Positions 1 to 13,467 of a stretch of 64,000 nucleotides of DNA are shown here, one piece after another. The position numbers and the translations under genes were made by a program. A model generated the notes under the pieces. It had not been told where the DNA came from, made no database searches, and saw only the letters and a list, made by a program, of their open reading frames with translations. The first letter of the stretch is position 1; each line of letters starts with the position of its first letter. This DNA is from Solea solea (Eukaryota > Chordata > Actinopteri > Pleuronectiformes > Soleidae): contig NC_081143.1 of assembly GCF_958295425.1 (NCBI RefSeq), positions 24,621,281 through 24,685,280 on the forward strand. Direction: 5' to 3'.

Positions 1-540
1 GGCAGCAAGTGGCAGCGGGAGAAGTGAGCAGTGTTTGCTGTGCGTCGTACGCACGTGGATGAGCGGCGCTTCAAAGGAAAGGACAAAAAAAAAAAAAGGA
101 CAATAACCGTCAACGAAGCAAACGGAGAGCCAAAGGACAAAGTCAGAAAATAGATTGTTTTGTGTGTTCGTATTCGCAGAACAGCGCAGAGACACAGGAC
201 ACTCCTATTGACTGCTGTACCGAGCACCTCTGCTAGTTAGCATCACTGGAAAGATCACGGTTTCAACATTTGCAAAAACTGCCCACACTTAAAAATGGAA
301 AGACTTCATGTCTCGGGTGTCGTTCTTTCTTAATTTCTTAATTTCCCCATATGCCCCTCAAAGGATGCACTTCTACGCTGAAGTTTTCATGCTACATTAA
401 GTTCTTTTAGCTCACTTAAGTAGCCTTTAGCATTTTTAAGACTGATTGCAGTCATGTGACTAGGCTCTACAATTGAAAATCTATAAAAAATAGACTCACT
501 TATATTTAATGACGTTGTTCTTGGACGACAGGACTGAGAC
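1..540. other. No gene recognised
   Basis: The first 80 bases are somewhat CG-rich and contain an A-run. No start codon with a usable frame, splice pair or repeat family could be supported. Confidence 0.5.
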
Positions 541-800
541 AAAAACAAAGTGACACAGGACAAGGGCGACGAGGACTATTTACACATGGAGGTAGGGGAA
601 CACAGGTGAAACCAATGAGGGGCGGGGTTGGCAGTCTTAACGGAGGGAAAATCACCCCAAGGGAGGAAGTCAGGATTTGAGAACAGAAGGAAAAGATGAG
701 CACAAAATAAAACAGGAAGTGCATGAGAAGACTGGACATGAGTGACTTTAACAGACACAAAGGACCGACATGAACAAGACGTGACAGAATAAACATGATT
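541..800. repeat. Interspersed repeat with 'ACAGGTGAAACCAATGAGG' core
   Basis: GAACACAGGTGAAACCAATG, then GGGGCGGGGTTGG, ACAGGAAGTGCATGAG and an end rich in GACA/ACAAG. Weaker relatives with the same word order (ACAGGTG..ACAC..GGGGCGG..GAAGTGA) occur at about 22455-22560 and 31200-31250. Confidence 0.5.
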
Positions 801-1763
801 ATCATTTATTGTGTCACAAGCTGGTGAAACAAGTAGGAAATCCTCCATTGATTGCTTTACTTGGCGTTTGTGCTTTAAGAAGTCTATGAAGGATTCACCT
901 TTGTAGACTAAGTCCTTCAAAACTTGGACAATCTAAAAGTGCATTTCTGTGATTTTGGACAGAGATACAGAACGTGGATATGCTGTAGAAATGCACATAG
1001 TTTCCAGCGTTTGTATCTTTTCTACTAATTTGTGCACAAATCCCCAGAGTGTACTTTGGTTGTACTCTGACACCTGCCAGGTTTTGTTTCTAAGTCAGAC
1101 CGGACAGTGTTTATTTCTTTGTGTCTGCAACGTGTACTGCAACATTGGGACTGGCTAAACCAAGACGGTGCGTAAACACAGACAGAGCAATGCAAGTCCA
1201 AGACACACAGTCAGTGGGTCAGTCAGCTGCAGAAGCCTTTGACGAGGCCAAGACACACCAGACTGTTGCTGTTAGTGCAACAGATGGGACAAATTAGACA
1301 AATTGAGGTAGCAAATGACCTGATGGAGCAATTTCCTCATAGCAGTGAAGGGAACGTTAATAATATATCTGTGCGTGAGTTTAAATTGGGCTGTTGGATC
1401 GGTTTAGAGCCTTCTGGGTGTCACCCAACTCTCAGCTCGTTAAGATTTACTCGTATTGGCTGGCAAGAGATACCTTTCTATTCCTATATGCTGTGTGTTC
1501 CAAATGGCGCGTTACATATTATATATTATTATTATGCTATAGGTCTTGGATAGAACAGAGAGAATTATTACAAGACGAGTGTCAGTTTAGCGTTATATTG
1601 GGGTCAGAGAACAACTCATGACAGGGAGCAAAAGCTCATTAGTATTACTAGACTGGTTTATATATCATATGAAGAGAGCAGCTCAAAGATCTCATACTGC
1701 ATTGTTTATCAGGGCAGCAGTCAAATGAGGTCACTTGTTGTTTCACTGGGAGACTGTGGATGT

Positions 1764-1811
<48 letters not shown>

Positions 1812-4501
1812 ACACGCCATTCGTCCACACAAACACAACAGCGACATTTTTCTCTCCAAACATCCCCACAAGCCCCAGGGCTTTTCTCTTTAAGAGTCGT
1901 GTGTCAGCGCCCGGCCGTCAGTGGAGCATGTCGTTGCCCTTCCTTCACATTTCTCCTCAGAGTCTGGTTTCACCACAGAGGGTGCGTCAGAGCTGGCGAG
2001 ATTATGAAGCCCCTGCGTTCAGCTTTCAAACAGACGGCGTGGTCGTGATGCTGATGTCAGCGGGAGGAGAACGTTTTAACGCCGGATTTCACACCTTTGT
2101 CTACGAATTCCACGTATCTGAGGAGGAAATTTTAATCCTAATTCAGGCATATTCTTTGAATACACTTAAAATATCTTTCTATCCGTGAACGGCTTGGCGT
2201 GGACGGTTGAATGAATAAACTGAATTAATGAATCAATAAAAGTTGGCACAAGTGGAACAGCGACTCTAACTCTAACTAACAACACTAGGTGTGGTTTTCC
2301 CTGTGGCTGCTGATGTCGCTTTGCAAGTTTCACCTGCGTTTCAAAGCGTGGCCACTTCTCTGGACGATCTCTGGACGATGTTCAGGAGGTTCATCATCAA
2401 CAAAAACGAACAAAGAGACAAGGAAACGTTTCAGTGGCTTCTTCAGATTTAAGGCTTTTAGCCACAGGGCGATTTTAACTTTGCTTTTCCTGCAGCGCTA
2501 CACTGTCAGGACCAAGTGTTCACAAGTTTGATATCAGTTGCTGTGTTTTTTTGTGGACTCAAAGCAAACAGAGAACAAACCTGGTTTCAGTCTTGATTAA
2601 TGGTCTGTTGAGGAGATAAGCACCAAGTTTGTTTGTGTATGATGACATCATCTGAACCCCAGGAAGTTCAGGTAAACATCCACTTTGACAAAAAGACAAT
2701 TTGCAATATGTGACATTTCGCACACATAGCACAGAGTGATTCCAATTCAGACTAAAATTAGAGCCGTTTTCCCCCCTCCTTTCGTCCTTTTTTCTCTTGT
2801 TTTTGAGTTCCTCCACAGAGACACCCTCCCAGAAAACATTTTATGTGTCTGCCGCTGCATGCGGAGTGTGAAAAAGAACAGCGGGGGATCAGATCTGGTC
2901 TCGTAAACTCGAGCAGGCCGCCTGGCCGCTGCCTCTGAACTGCTACACAGAGAGTTAAAGAAGAAAAAAAAAAAAAATCAGATTTTCTATTCCTGTGCAA
3001 AATGCAGCCTTTGTTTCTGGTTCATGAACCTGACGAGGTCACCGACTTTAACCGAGCCAAACAAACACACGCATGTCACTGCGCTAATTGATTCCCCTCC
3101 ATCCAGGGACAGGAAAAGTGTGTGTATATGTTTACTTTAAAGGATCTGTCAGGAGTTTAAGTAAATAGATGTGTAATAAAGTAAACACCCATTCCTCACA
3201 CACACACACACCGAGCATCACACTTCATTTTTGTGCCTGGTATGAACTGTTCCAATCGTTCTTTGTTCATTACCTGGAAAATGTGTTCAAAACAAGCGAC
3301 TTTCCCAATGATAGTGCAGTTATAATGCTGTGTGCATGCACGAGTGTGTGTTTACTGGCAGTTCTCCTCTGTCTGCAGTAAATCCGTCCACACTGCCTGA
3401 CCTAACACTGGGTTAATGAGGTGATCCAGCAGCAGGGGGACAGTTCATAGAGGTCTTTGGAGCTCCATGTGTTTGTATACATGACGTTGCACAGATGAGT
3501 GCAGCAGATGCGGACGCGGCGTTCACCATATGTGTGAAGTTGTGTTTTGCACGAGGAAAAAAATATGATGCGGTGACGTGCGGTTGTAAACAACAGCGGT
3601 GGGATTGTTGCGGATTTTCTGCCGTGTCTGGAAATTTCCGGGACAAATGACTTAGTAGGCCAGAAGTCAGCACTCCAGCCGTGCAGTGTGTCGCTGGCCG
3701 CTGAAATCCTTAGCTGTGGAGAAGTGTGAGAGAAGGCATGAGCTGAAGGTTCTTACACATTTAATACAAAATTAAACAACACAAGAAGTCAAAGTCTTGA
3801 GTCATATTATAATCCAGTCCAGTTTTTATTTTGCATGCATAGATAATCACAGTTAATCCATGAATGAACCAGTTAGAGTCAAACGGTTACGCAGAAAACA
3901 GTTTAAAAGAAAACAGATTCTGAGTCGTGTTCAAGTGGATAATTCAAGAATTCAACACTACATCCACATGACGACATTTTAGCTTTAAAATACTTTTATG
4001 CCTGCTACACACACTACTCTGGAGTTGTATAATAGAAAATAAAATAAGTTTGCCAGCCCAATTCAGTAGGTTTGTGCATTTTCGTCTGTGTGTGCAGAAA
4101 CAGAGACCTGACAGTTTTCATTTGAACAGAAAATTAACATGCATTCATTCCTAAAGGTCTCTTCGTGCTTCTCTTCATGTTTCTTTATATGTACATGCTT
4201 CCGATCATACTAGGAACAGGAGCGTTCGTGTCGTTCTGGTGTTTTTCACACGTGCACTTGATCCCACATTCCTGTGCACTGACACGGTAGCACATTTGAT
4301 GCCATTGGATGGTCTGCACGGCCACAGATTTGGGGATGCACAGGGGTGTTTGTGTAGGACTCAACACGTTGTGCACATGGGTGGATGACGATTAACCTCA
4401 GAAAACTGGCAGGTGTAGAACTCCAGGCAATATAACTTGGCCTGATAAGGTGCAGTAGAAGGGTGTTTGTCTTCATTGATCAATATCAGTGATCTGAGAA
4501 T
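801..4501. other. No gene recognised
   Basis: Ordinary intergenic-type sequence carrying the GT run at 1766 and a short CA run at about 3196. All ORFs here are short, overlap on both strands and have low-complexity or random composition. Confidence 0.5.
1766..1809. repeat. (GT)22 microsatellite
   Basis: Pure GT run. It creates spurious Val/Cys or Thr/His ORFs on both strands. Confidence 0.95.
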
Positions 4502-4640
4502 GAAACCAGGAGGTGCACCCCGCCTATCGCCCTATGTCAGCTGAGATTGGCACAGCACCTGGTAGAAAATAGATGGATGGATAGGGTTTTATACAGATGG
4601 TTGCATGGGCAGCCCATGGCCAAATGGAAAGGGAATTGGC
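4502..4640 (+). repeat. L2-type tail fragment and adjoining repeat
   Basis: The complement of the tail (CGCCCTATGTCAGCTGAGAT) ends in AGATGGATGGATA. The next bases (GGGCAGCCCATGGCCAAATG) are the inverse of 22190-22222. A GTGGGTAGTAACACGCTACA piece of a hAT-like repeat begins at about 4674. Confidence 0.55.
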
Positions 4641-4710
4641 ATGTCTTTGGGGCTGGGGCACTCCTAAGCAGAGGTGGGTAGTAACACGCTACATTATATA
4701 TAACATTAGT

Positions 4711-6355
4711 CTTGTTATTTTCAATCATTTAACACTTCCACTTCACTGCCAGTCCAAGAAAACAACTGTTCAACCTTCACGTTGCCAGAAGCCACTGCCA
4801 CAGAAAGTGACGGACGGATGGATGGATGGATGGGTGAGGAGCATCGGAAAAGCACATTTGTCTTTACAAACTGGAATGCGCTTCATTACGTCAATGATGA
4901 CAGTGTGCCGTCAGAGAAGAAACCCAAATTAAAACCTCACTGTTTGTGTGACCTCTTTCGGTATCTCAGCTTCAGGCGAGATGCTGTCCAAAGGTAACAG
5001 CCTTTTTTGGGATGAGTAATGAGCGATGGCAGGACAGGATCTGACAGATCTGAGGGTGACACGGGAGGAACCGGTGTTCCGCGTTGCTGCTCCGGGGTGA
5101 AACGTTTTAGCTTCAAAAGTTGAATTGAACTGAAGAAACAACGTGAAGTACATCGTAGCTGATCATTGCTTTATTGCATACTGTCCCAGTTTCACCAGTA
5201 CGTGTTGTACTTCATGTACTCACTCTACTGTGAGGCATCAAAATACCTGCAGAGTTGTAGCTTCTCTGCGAGGATTAAGGAAAATGTCCCGGCAGCAAGA
5301 AGGGGAGGACAAGAACGGAAATGTTTGAAGGGGCTGTTTCTTCTGCCAGGTGCCCTCTGGCACACCTGTTTGAAGCTGAGTGCAGGTAACTTATTTTCAT
5401 CTGCTGACAGACAGAACAGGCTCACAGCCAACGGAGTATGAAGGCACACACACACTCACAGACACACACATACCACGTTTGACATCTTTGACTGTTGCTG
5501 TTGTTGGTAGAGGCACGTTGCCCGACCGCGCTTGTGGCTGCTCATCGCTTGTGTTCAAATCAGTGGAAAAACCGGAGTAACCAAACTTTACCCTGAAACT
5601 AGAGGTGTGACCAACTTTGCCACTCACATAATCCCACACCATGTTATCTACTCAGTTGTGACGGTGCAGTCGTGTTGGGTTCAAGTTTCTCTCCAGCTCT
5701 AAAGATGATACATAAGTCTTCTGTGTGGATGTTTGTGTGCAAAGAAAGCATGATCTGCACGTTTGCGTGCATCTGCTGGAAAATGTGATCCGAGTGTGTG
5801 CAGACGTTGTGCTGCAGGATAAGTTCATAAAAGTCACACTAATATGCAAATGTCATATTTGTTACATTTGAACTAGCTCTACTTTGGCTTGATTTCTGAT
5901 ACCAATATATCAATTATGATATATCACTTTTTCTGATATGTTGTCTTTAAACCCTTATAACAAAAGATAGACAATAGCTGTTTGATATTTTACAGTTCAA
6001 CCATAACCTTAGTCATAAATATCTATCAATAGGAAAACCAAATCATATAAAAAATGGACATGGGAGTGACTCAGCTGGTAGCAATAAGAACCACGTTTGA
6101 AGAGACGCCTACTGAGCCAACGTCCCACTTGATTTATAATGTCAGTGAACTTTTTCATTTAATATTTCAGTTAATGGTCTTATTGACTAGTTTTGGGTCT
6201 TTTTCTAAAGCAAACAATGTTGATTTTCTCATGTTCCAAATCTGAGATCTTGATGGCGCAATTTGTGTCACGCGCAAAGAGTGCGTGGGGTGCACGTGGA
6301 CAGACATGAACTGAATTTTCCACCAGTAGATGGAGTATAAGCCCTGCCTCCCGAG
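4711..6355. other. No gene recognised
   Basis: Contains a short GATG run at about 4810-4835 and a CA-rich patch at about 5445-5470. Nothing else is identifiable. Confidence 0.5.
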
Positions 6356-6623
6356 CAGAAAAGACATTTTGACTACAGAAGAAGTATAATCGCCAAGAAT
6401 AGCCATCCAAGCCTCGACCTGGCGACCCTCGAAACCGGCTAACACCCCGACTCCCCTGCCCGACGGGCCTTTCAGCTGATGAGCCGCTCAAACCAGACGT
6501 GTCTGAGGGAGCTGTAGCATTGTTCTCTTCTTCTTTGGTAGGAATGCGTCCTACAGTATTCCCTGCGTCCAGATGGCAAAGTGGAGTCCTACAGGACCAT
6601 GCCGCGCAAGTATACCAGGGTCC
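6356..6623. repeat. Copy 1 of an unidentified ~270-bp repeat family
   Basis: This matches 26604-26876 over its full length in the same orientation. Shared blocks include GACGGGCCTTTCAGCTGATG, GAGGGAGCTGTAGCAT, GTTCTCTTCTTC and AGTATACCAGGGTCC. A partial second AGTATACCAGGG follows at about 6667. The minus strand holds a long ORF by chance of the repeat's composition. Confidence 0.8.
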
Positions 6624-6904
6624 GTGATATGCGCTGCACACTTTGGCACAAGCAGCATGTGCACGGAAGTATACCAGGGCTTTAAGGGTAGTCCATAGAC
6701 TGCTCATGTGTCTAATTTATATCCATTAAGTATTGAAGCAGTTTGAAACCAGACGATCAACCGGCTTATACCAATGAGACTTTCCACTGCAGTTCTCTTC
6801 TGGAATGTGTGCACTTCCAAATAACTGTCAAAAGCAGATTGTAAACAGGCAGTGTTCCAATATGAATGTCTACACAGAAGAGACTTATGGTCTGATAGAT
6901 AGAT

Positions 6905-6935
<31 letters not shown>

Positions 6936-9900
6936 CACCCATGTGCCACTTAGCGTTAGCATAGCTGGCATCTCTGCCAAAGCTGAGTAAGACAAAAACA
7001 ATGTCCAGGTGTCGCTGAGGCCACCACATGGTCTGAACTAGGTTGGGTTTCTGACAAATGATTGATACATACATACAATATAATAAACAACAGGTAATTA
7101 GGTGGCATATTCTTTGGCACTGTTGTCTTTCTATTGAAATGACTAGTACTGGGAGTAACCAGGTCAAGCATTGGTTAAATAACTGCTTTAATGTTCTGTG
7201 TGCACAATGTGTTCTTTCCACTTTCTCTTGTGCAAAGACTTGTGTTGGCATCTGTTTTGTTGTTGTTTGTTTTTTTTAATCTGTACCTGCAGATTGCACT
7301 TGCACTTTGTTCACAAGACAATACTGGAGGTGTGACTTTGACATGGAGGCTGCATAAACTTGACTTGTGGGTAAATCTCAAAGTTTGTGGCGAATAATGT
7401 CTGGTAATCTGAAAGAAAATATAGTAAAAAAATGAAAGAAGAGAAAAATAAACACAACAGGAAACGTGGAGGTTTCTTGTCCAGCCGCCAATGCTGAATA
7501 AAAACCTTCTTGACCTGGGCATTCGTGACCTTCTCTGGAAGCCCACTCCAGATATTGAATCTACCACCCATTGGTATATTTGCATACTTTAAAATGAGAA
7601 TAATATTGGGTTTTTCGTAGCCTAAGAACGAATCTTTTACAAGGTCCTTGCTTTTCACTTTAATTCGTAATGAGAATTTAAAGCGGTTGTTTTCTGTCAG
7701 GTCACTCTCACCTCTGAATAAGCTCATGTTCAATTCACGTTGTGCTTTTTTGTTTTCTTGTTGCAGTCTTTAATTTTAATCTCATTCTAATCCTCTTTAG
7801 AATTATACACTGGCTCAGATCCATATGTTCACCGCCCTGTCTCGACACCAGTTTGGAAACACCAGTTACTGTTGACACATGACGTTTGGCCGATCACGTG
7901 ACTGCGAATGCACTTTCTGCAGCAATCGAGCTGAACATTCAAATAGTTTGTGCCACGATTCTTCTTTGTCTGTTCCTCTGTCATCGTGTGGCATCTGATA
8001 AGGAGTCGATTTTGTCACGTCGATCACTGCCTTCTTTTTTTGGTCTGCCGCACCTGAAAAGGACACACCCACAACTCGTTTTTCTTTTCCTTTTTTTTTT
8101 TAACGCCAGTGCTATTTATAGCAACACGAGTGTCATCGCTCGAGGGATAGCAGGTGTCTGTCTTTCCACTTCTCTTGCATCCTGTATTCAATGATCGTAC
8201 CGTATGCACTGGTACTTAGTTTGGTATTGCTGTAGTGTTGTTATTAGAGGTTGCAGGTGATGTACTGTATGTACTAAATGATGGAGATATGACGTCTAAA
8301 GTCATTTGAGGCTGTTTTCCTGAATACTTAGTTGTACTAGTTATGATTTTCTTTGCTCAGTCACATTTTAGTGTAACAACAGAAGGAGACACACATGTGT
8401 GTGAACACGTTACGTTCTTACACACATGTGCAACACCTGTTCAGCACCTACAGTATACAGTTTGTACTTTATCTGCTTACACAATAGCTTTAGAGAGTAA
8501 GAGCGTTTAAGATTTGAGTCGTTCCATGATAAATGAAATAATTTCCCTGTAGACTGAACAAACTCATGATCCATGATTTGCTTCCCTCTACCTGCATCAC
8601 CCTCCTTTCCCACTTCTGTAAATAAAAGCTCCTCACTTTCATCATGTTATCAAATGAATTAAACCAAACCTCCCCATCTTTGCAATATTCCTCGAAAACC
8701 CATCATCCATTGGTTTGTCAACTGCCATTTTGAACACTTGGGTGTTTTGTAGTTTTTTCCAGTGCCATCTTGGTACTTTTTAACCATAATAAACCAGATT
8801 TGGATCAGGAGTTGTAACTGAGGAAGAAAAGAGCCATTTTACCATCTATCTGACTCTATATGGGGGGGGGGGCATTATTTCCAAAAAGGACACCATGGCG
8901 TATGATGTATTGAGGAACACCAGGGAATTAGACTCATATTCACTTTATGTTTATCTTTATTTAATGTTTGTAAGAGTGTAGGGTCGTCATACCGGTTTGT
9001 GGGTGAATTGTGTACACACGGATCGCTCCGTGGAGTGATTGCGGCCGAGCTGAGAGCGCCCTCAATAGGCGGTCTCGGAAACAACAAGCGAGCTATGAAA
9101 GCACCCTTAAATCAATGATCTTCATTGTTACCTGAATGAGCACAGTGTTGGATCAAAAGATAAAAAAAGATGGACACAATTATGCATACAGTCTATATCA
9201 AAAAGTGTCCATTGTGTGTATTGAGGTAAACCTGTAGTGTTTCTTTGTGCCTGACCATGTTTTGAGAGAAGATCAGCACTTGTCATATCTGGCTTTGGGC
9301 TTCCACTTTATAGGTTTAGTGACTTTGTTTACAGCAAAAAACAAAACAGTCAGTCATCAGCTACAAGCTGCGAAGAGAATACATTTCTCTCGTGTCAATT
9401 TCCTTCTCAGTTTACCGTGTACCTCAACATGTGTGAGTCTCCCTCCTTGTTTTTGCTCTCCCTCTCTACCTTCCCCTTATCAAAGGGGGGGGGAGGACAA
9501 AGGTTTATGTGGGCTTTTCATTCTGCCTCTCAGTGAGGGATGGCTGCAGTGTATTGTGGGTAACAGAATCCAGCTGTGTTGTAGACTGTGTTTGTGTGTC
9601 TGCTGGTGTGAACATGTGGAGGAATGTGTGTGTGTGTGTGTGTGTTGCCCTGCTCTCCTGGTCTTTGGTGCACGTTGACCTGTTTCTTGTCATTTTGACG
9701 GCGATGTTTTGCTTTCATCGCGCTGCCTTATCTGCTCTCATACAAATAGACGAGGATTCACTGTTTGCTGCAAAGTCTTAGCAGTACTGACATGTTTAAT
9801 AATGGATTTATGACTAGAGCAAAACTCCGGGGGCAAGTGATTACAGCGAAATGTAGCACTGAATTTAACTGCTGTGCATGTTTGGGCGCCCAAGGTTCAT

Positions 9901-10447
9901 ATTAATATCTTCGGTGGCAGATTCTTGGCGTCACGATGTGTACACCATAGAAACCCTCAGATAAGGCCGTGGGCATTTTGTTCCTCAATTTCAGCGTCTT
10001 TGTGTTGCACCGCAATGGGAGGTATAAATAAAAATGTTGTTTTTTTTTCCCTGTAAGTTATTTTTAAAATACTGAGTTTATTGTTTCTGCACACTTATTG
10101 TGTCACATATTTATCTAAAGGGCTTTGACATTGATTCAAATATTTAAGTCTTTTAAGGCTTGTAATAGTAGGCTCCACCCCTTCTATCTACTCTTCATTA
10201 AAGCTCCGCCCCCCCGAGTCATTGTCTACAGTGGAACGAGGAATTTTGGCTTCACTTTCTTTGCCATTTTTCTCTGACTCGCTCACTGGCTTCTCCGTTA
10301 CGCGTCTCTGCTTTAACTTGTCAAGAAAATGTTTACTGATGTTTTAAACCAAGTAAGAAGAAGAGTTATTTTTGCAAGTATGGGACTCGACTCCCTGGTG
10401 GCAAATTAATATATTGGCCTCAACAGGCATTTTTTTACACTATATAT
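6624..10447. other. No gene recognised
   Basis: Contains the AGC run and a GT run at about 9624-9645. A CG-bearing patch at about 9010-9070 is too short to call a promoter. Confidence 0.5.
6905..6934 (+). repeat. (AGC)10 trinucleotide repeat
   Basis: Ten pure AGC units in non-coding sequence. The poly-Ala/poly-Leu ORFs across it on the minus strand are artefacts. Confidence 0.95.
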
Positions 10448-10734
10448 CAGAGGCCTCAAACTTGGGGCCTGCAACACGTTCACATGTGGCCTCATGCGGC
10501 TTGCCAATTAATATCACACTATAATTGATTATTTCTGTCTGTTTTTGTGATTTAAAGATTCCTTTTTCATCATCATAAATGTTTTATTATGAACCCAATA
10601 TTAAAACAAATCGGAAATTCTGTGTAAAACCGTCGTGATTATCGTTTTTTGGACGGTTTTTCACTCGACCGATCCCGTCCTGACCAGAATAGATGCTCAA
10701 TAGCCCCCTAGGTCATTTGAGTTTGAGACCCTTG
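10448..10734. mobile_element. Older, decayed copy of the 'GGTCTCAAACTC' hAT-like MITE
   Basis: It begins CAGAGGCCTCAAACTTGGGG and ends GTTTGAGACCCTTG, inverted ends shared with the copy at 29178. The flanks CTATATAT and CTGTATAC match at 6 of 8 positions, consistent with an eroded target duplication. It has no coding capacity. Confidence 0.7.
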
Positions 10735-13422
10735 CTGTATACAGTCTATGGCATGAGATTATAATCTAAGTGAATTCCAGAAAAAACAAGACCAGAGAAC
10801 AAAACATTTCAACAGAATAAGGAACTGCTGCACTTTAAATGTAATTTAAGAAAGCCATGCAGTCACCATGAGTTATAGGCTTCCACAAATGTGGCTTCAA
10901 GACATGAAAACTCTGTCTCTATCTAATCTTCAAATCTAATTTAGGAAGACGCACAGTTAGAGACCAACTCTTTTGTCTCACCCCTATCTACAGGGAGGTC
11001 AGAGGTCAGCTCTGAGTACAAAGCAGCAGCCGCTCAAGTGTGTCGGGATTCAGTTTCGTTAGCAGGGCGGAGGTTCACTGTTATGGAGGTTTGAATGTGT
11101 ATCCTCTGTGGTGGAAGGTGTTTGGACATAACCACCACACAGCAGTGGGTTTCCCTGAATTAAACCTGCAGAGAGGCTGCAAGAGACGCATCCTTTCAGG
11201 AGGGTTTTACCTGCAGTGCGTGCCCTGACAGAAAAACAACAGGACCACATGCACAATGTTTCCTTTGTTGTAAAATGGCAGATGTGTATTATAAAAGGAA
11301 AGCCATGTGTCATAAATAGAGAGTGGTAAAGCGCGTTACATGAAGTTAACCCTTTGTATACAGCAAATCCTTTAATATTTACATTGTTTTCCCTTTAATT
11401 CCGTCATTCACTCCACACCAGTTTTCTATCAGCAGCACTCTTAAAGGAATGACAAATAATCCTGTTAGTGTTCAGTAAACGGTGACTGCACACAAAGAAA
11501 CGGATACAGATTCCTGAGCTGGGATACTTTGTCACTATTCGGGCTTGCTTTTAAATGGCTTCAGTGTGTGCATGAAGGTATGCATTGATAATAAGCCGAT
11601 AACAACAAGTCAATTCCCTGTTGCAGGCGTGACTCAGTGCGCTGGTGACAATTTAAGTTTCTGTTAGAGTTACTGTATATGATCAGTGCCATGTTGGGGC
11701 TAACACAGTAAGACGTTTCCTGGTTGTATTTACTGTGATTCAGTTCCATGTTGCAGTCGTCTATGAGGAATTGTAACATGATACGAGACGTTCTGTCACA
11801 TAATATTATGTCGTGCTGATCTTCTATGAAACAGAGAAGCATTGAAATCAAGTTGAGAACTGGTTTTCACAGACAAGCTCGGCAAAAGTACAGCACTTTG
11901 TTTAGTCTGTTGTGCAAGTCGCGGTGGAGGGTCTGATCTTTTTCTGGGATGCCACTTGTGGCTTCTGGTTTATATTATCTGCTCTTGAATTCCCAATTTT
12001 GGTTTTAATACAAACACAAAAATGTCGGCCAATTGCCTCTGAAATATCAGTACTATTACTTTTGGCAGTCACCTTAACCACTCTGTTTGCACCTTTTTTC
12101 TCAAACTGACATTTTCCCCTGAGGAAACGTTACCAACTCCTCACTAACGAGCACTCTCCTCATGCAGTCCCTACATGAACGGAGACATGGGGCTGGAGGT
12201 GTGCTCCAGATTTCATTAAAATATCATGGGTTTTTCCTACACCTCCATCTCAGGGGTCTTGGGAAGGGTAGGGGTGCATAGAGTACATAACCCAGGTCAG
12301 AGGTGAGGAAAACAGGGAGGAAGAAGATGTGACACAGATATATGGACTGCATTCTATGAGATTGTGGCCAAGGAAATACTGGTAACAGACAAAAAGGTCA
12401 AAGATGGAAACCTTCATAAAGGAAAAAATTATCCAATCTTGTAGTGTTTGGTCTTGGTTGTAGTAATTGTTATCTTCTTGCACAGATTTACAACAATTAT
12501 TACATCAAGAAGTCACATATTCCACAGTCGCCTACGAGCACTAAAGCTAACCTACGTTTTTTTTGGGACCCATTTGTTCCTGATTGCTTGGGCTGGGCAT
12601 CCAGTTGGTTGGACTACCTACTGGTTGAAATAAATACAACCAGTGCTTACACGGTTAACATTGACGTGACTGCTCGTTGGGCTCAGGTTGAGTTCAGACA
12701 CAAAAACCAGAATGTCTGTCAGGTTTGAGTTGGGTTTGGTTGGTTTTCTGAATCTCCCTGAATTTTTTGATCCCACAAGATTTTGTGGAGCCCATCACAT
12801 ATTGTATAATAGAAATTTGATTCAGACCCATTTCCATCTTCCTTCTCTGTGCCCAACATGGGATTTTTCCAGTCCATTCTCAATTCTGTATGTGGTGTTA
12901 ATTATTTGGTAACATGATGAGGAAATCTGTCAAAACATATGTTTGAATGTCCTTGTGTTTGTGTTTGCCCAGATATGTCTGTGTGTTGTAGCTGTGTGGC
13001 TGCAGATATCCACATGCTGAACTGCAAACTCGGTTTCATGGACTAAAGACTGTCATAAACACAGGGAAGTGTTATGGCTAAATGGGGTTTTCATTTGAAA
13101 TTGGAGGGGTCACCCTGGGTGGGCTGTCATGACTCGGTGACTTTGGCCATTTAGGCCCTGATCCCTGGGTATCCCAGCTAGTGTTGCTGTCTGTATGTTT
13201 AAATGAGTGTAAAAGCAAGGGTTCGTTTGCTGATATGTGTGCTGACTGTCTTGAATGTGACACTTTGGGCTGAAGTGAATTCCACTGCTAGTTTTATGGA
13301 TTGACATATTTATCTGTAGTTCAATGATGATAAAATCTATTTTATGTCTCAATTTGTTTTACATTGTAAAACCCTACTGTTACTTATGACCCCCTTAGTT
13401 CATGAATACTGACTAACATGAA
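10735..13422. other. Upstream flank or intron of vasn, no exon recognised
   Basis: The sequence must contain, or be part of, the intron before the vasn coding exon. No non-coding first exon could be pinned down, and there is no clear CpG island. Confidence 0.5.
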
Positions 13423-13467
13423 CGTTTTCTGTCATTTGTCTTTCAGAGTTTCTGGCCTGACGTCACC
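13423..13467 (+). other. vasn: Splice acceptor and short 5' UTR of the vasn coding exon
   Basis: A pyrimidine-rich tract ends in TTTCAG, with AG at 13445-13446. The exon then runs 21 bases to the ATG at 13468. This implies at least one non-coding exon upstream, as in mammalian VASN. I could not place that exon or its promoter in the preceding 13 kb. Confidence 0.8.

Noticed and set aside
6180..6707. 175-codon ORF on the minus strand
   Set aside because: It overlaps the two-copy repeat. The matching part in copy 2 has different frames outside the shared block, so it is a repeat artefact.
9995..10021. 27-base segment with a good acceptor (TTTCAG) and a GTATAA donor
   Set aside because: The donor is weak and there is no partner exon. 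It could be a vasn 5' exon but nothing supports it.
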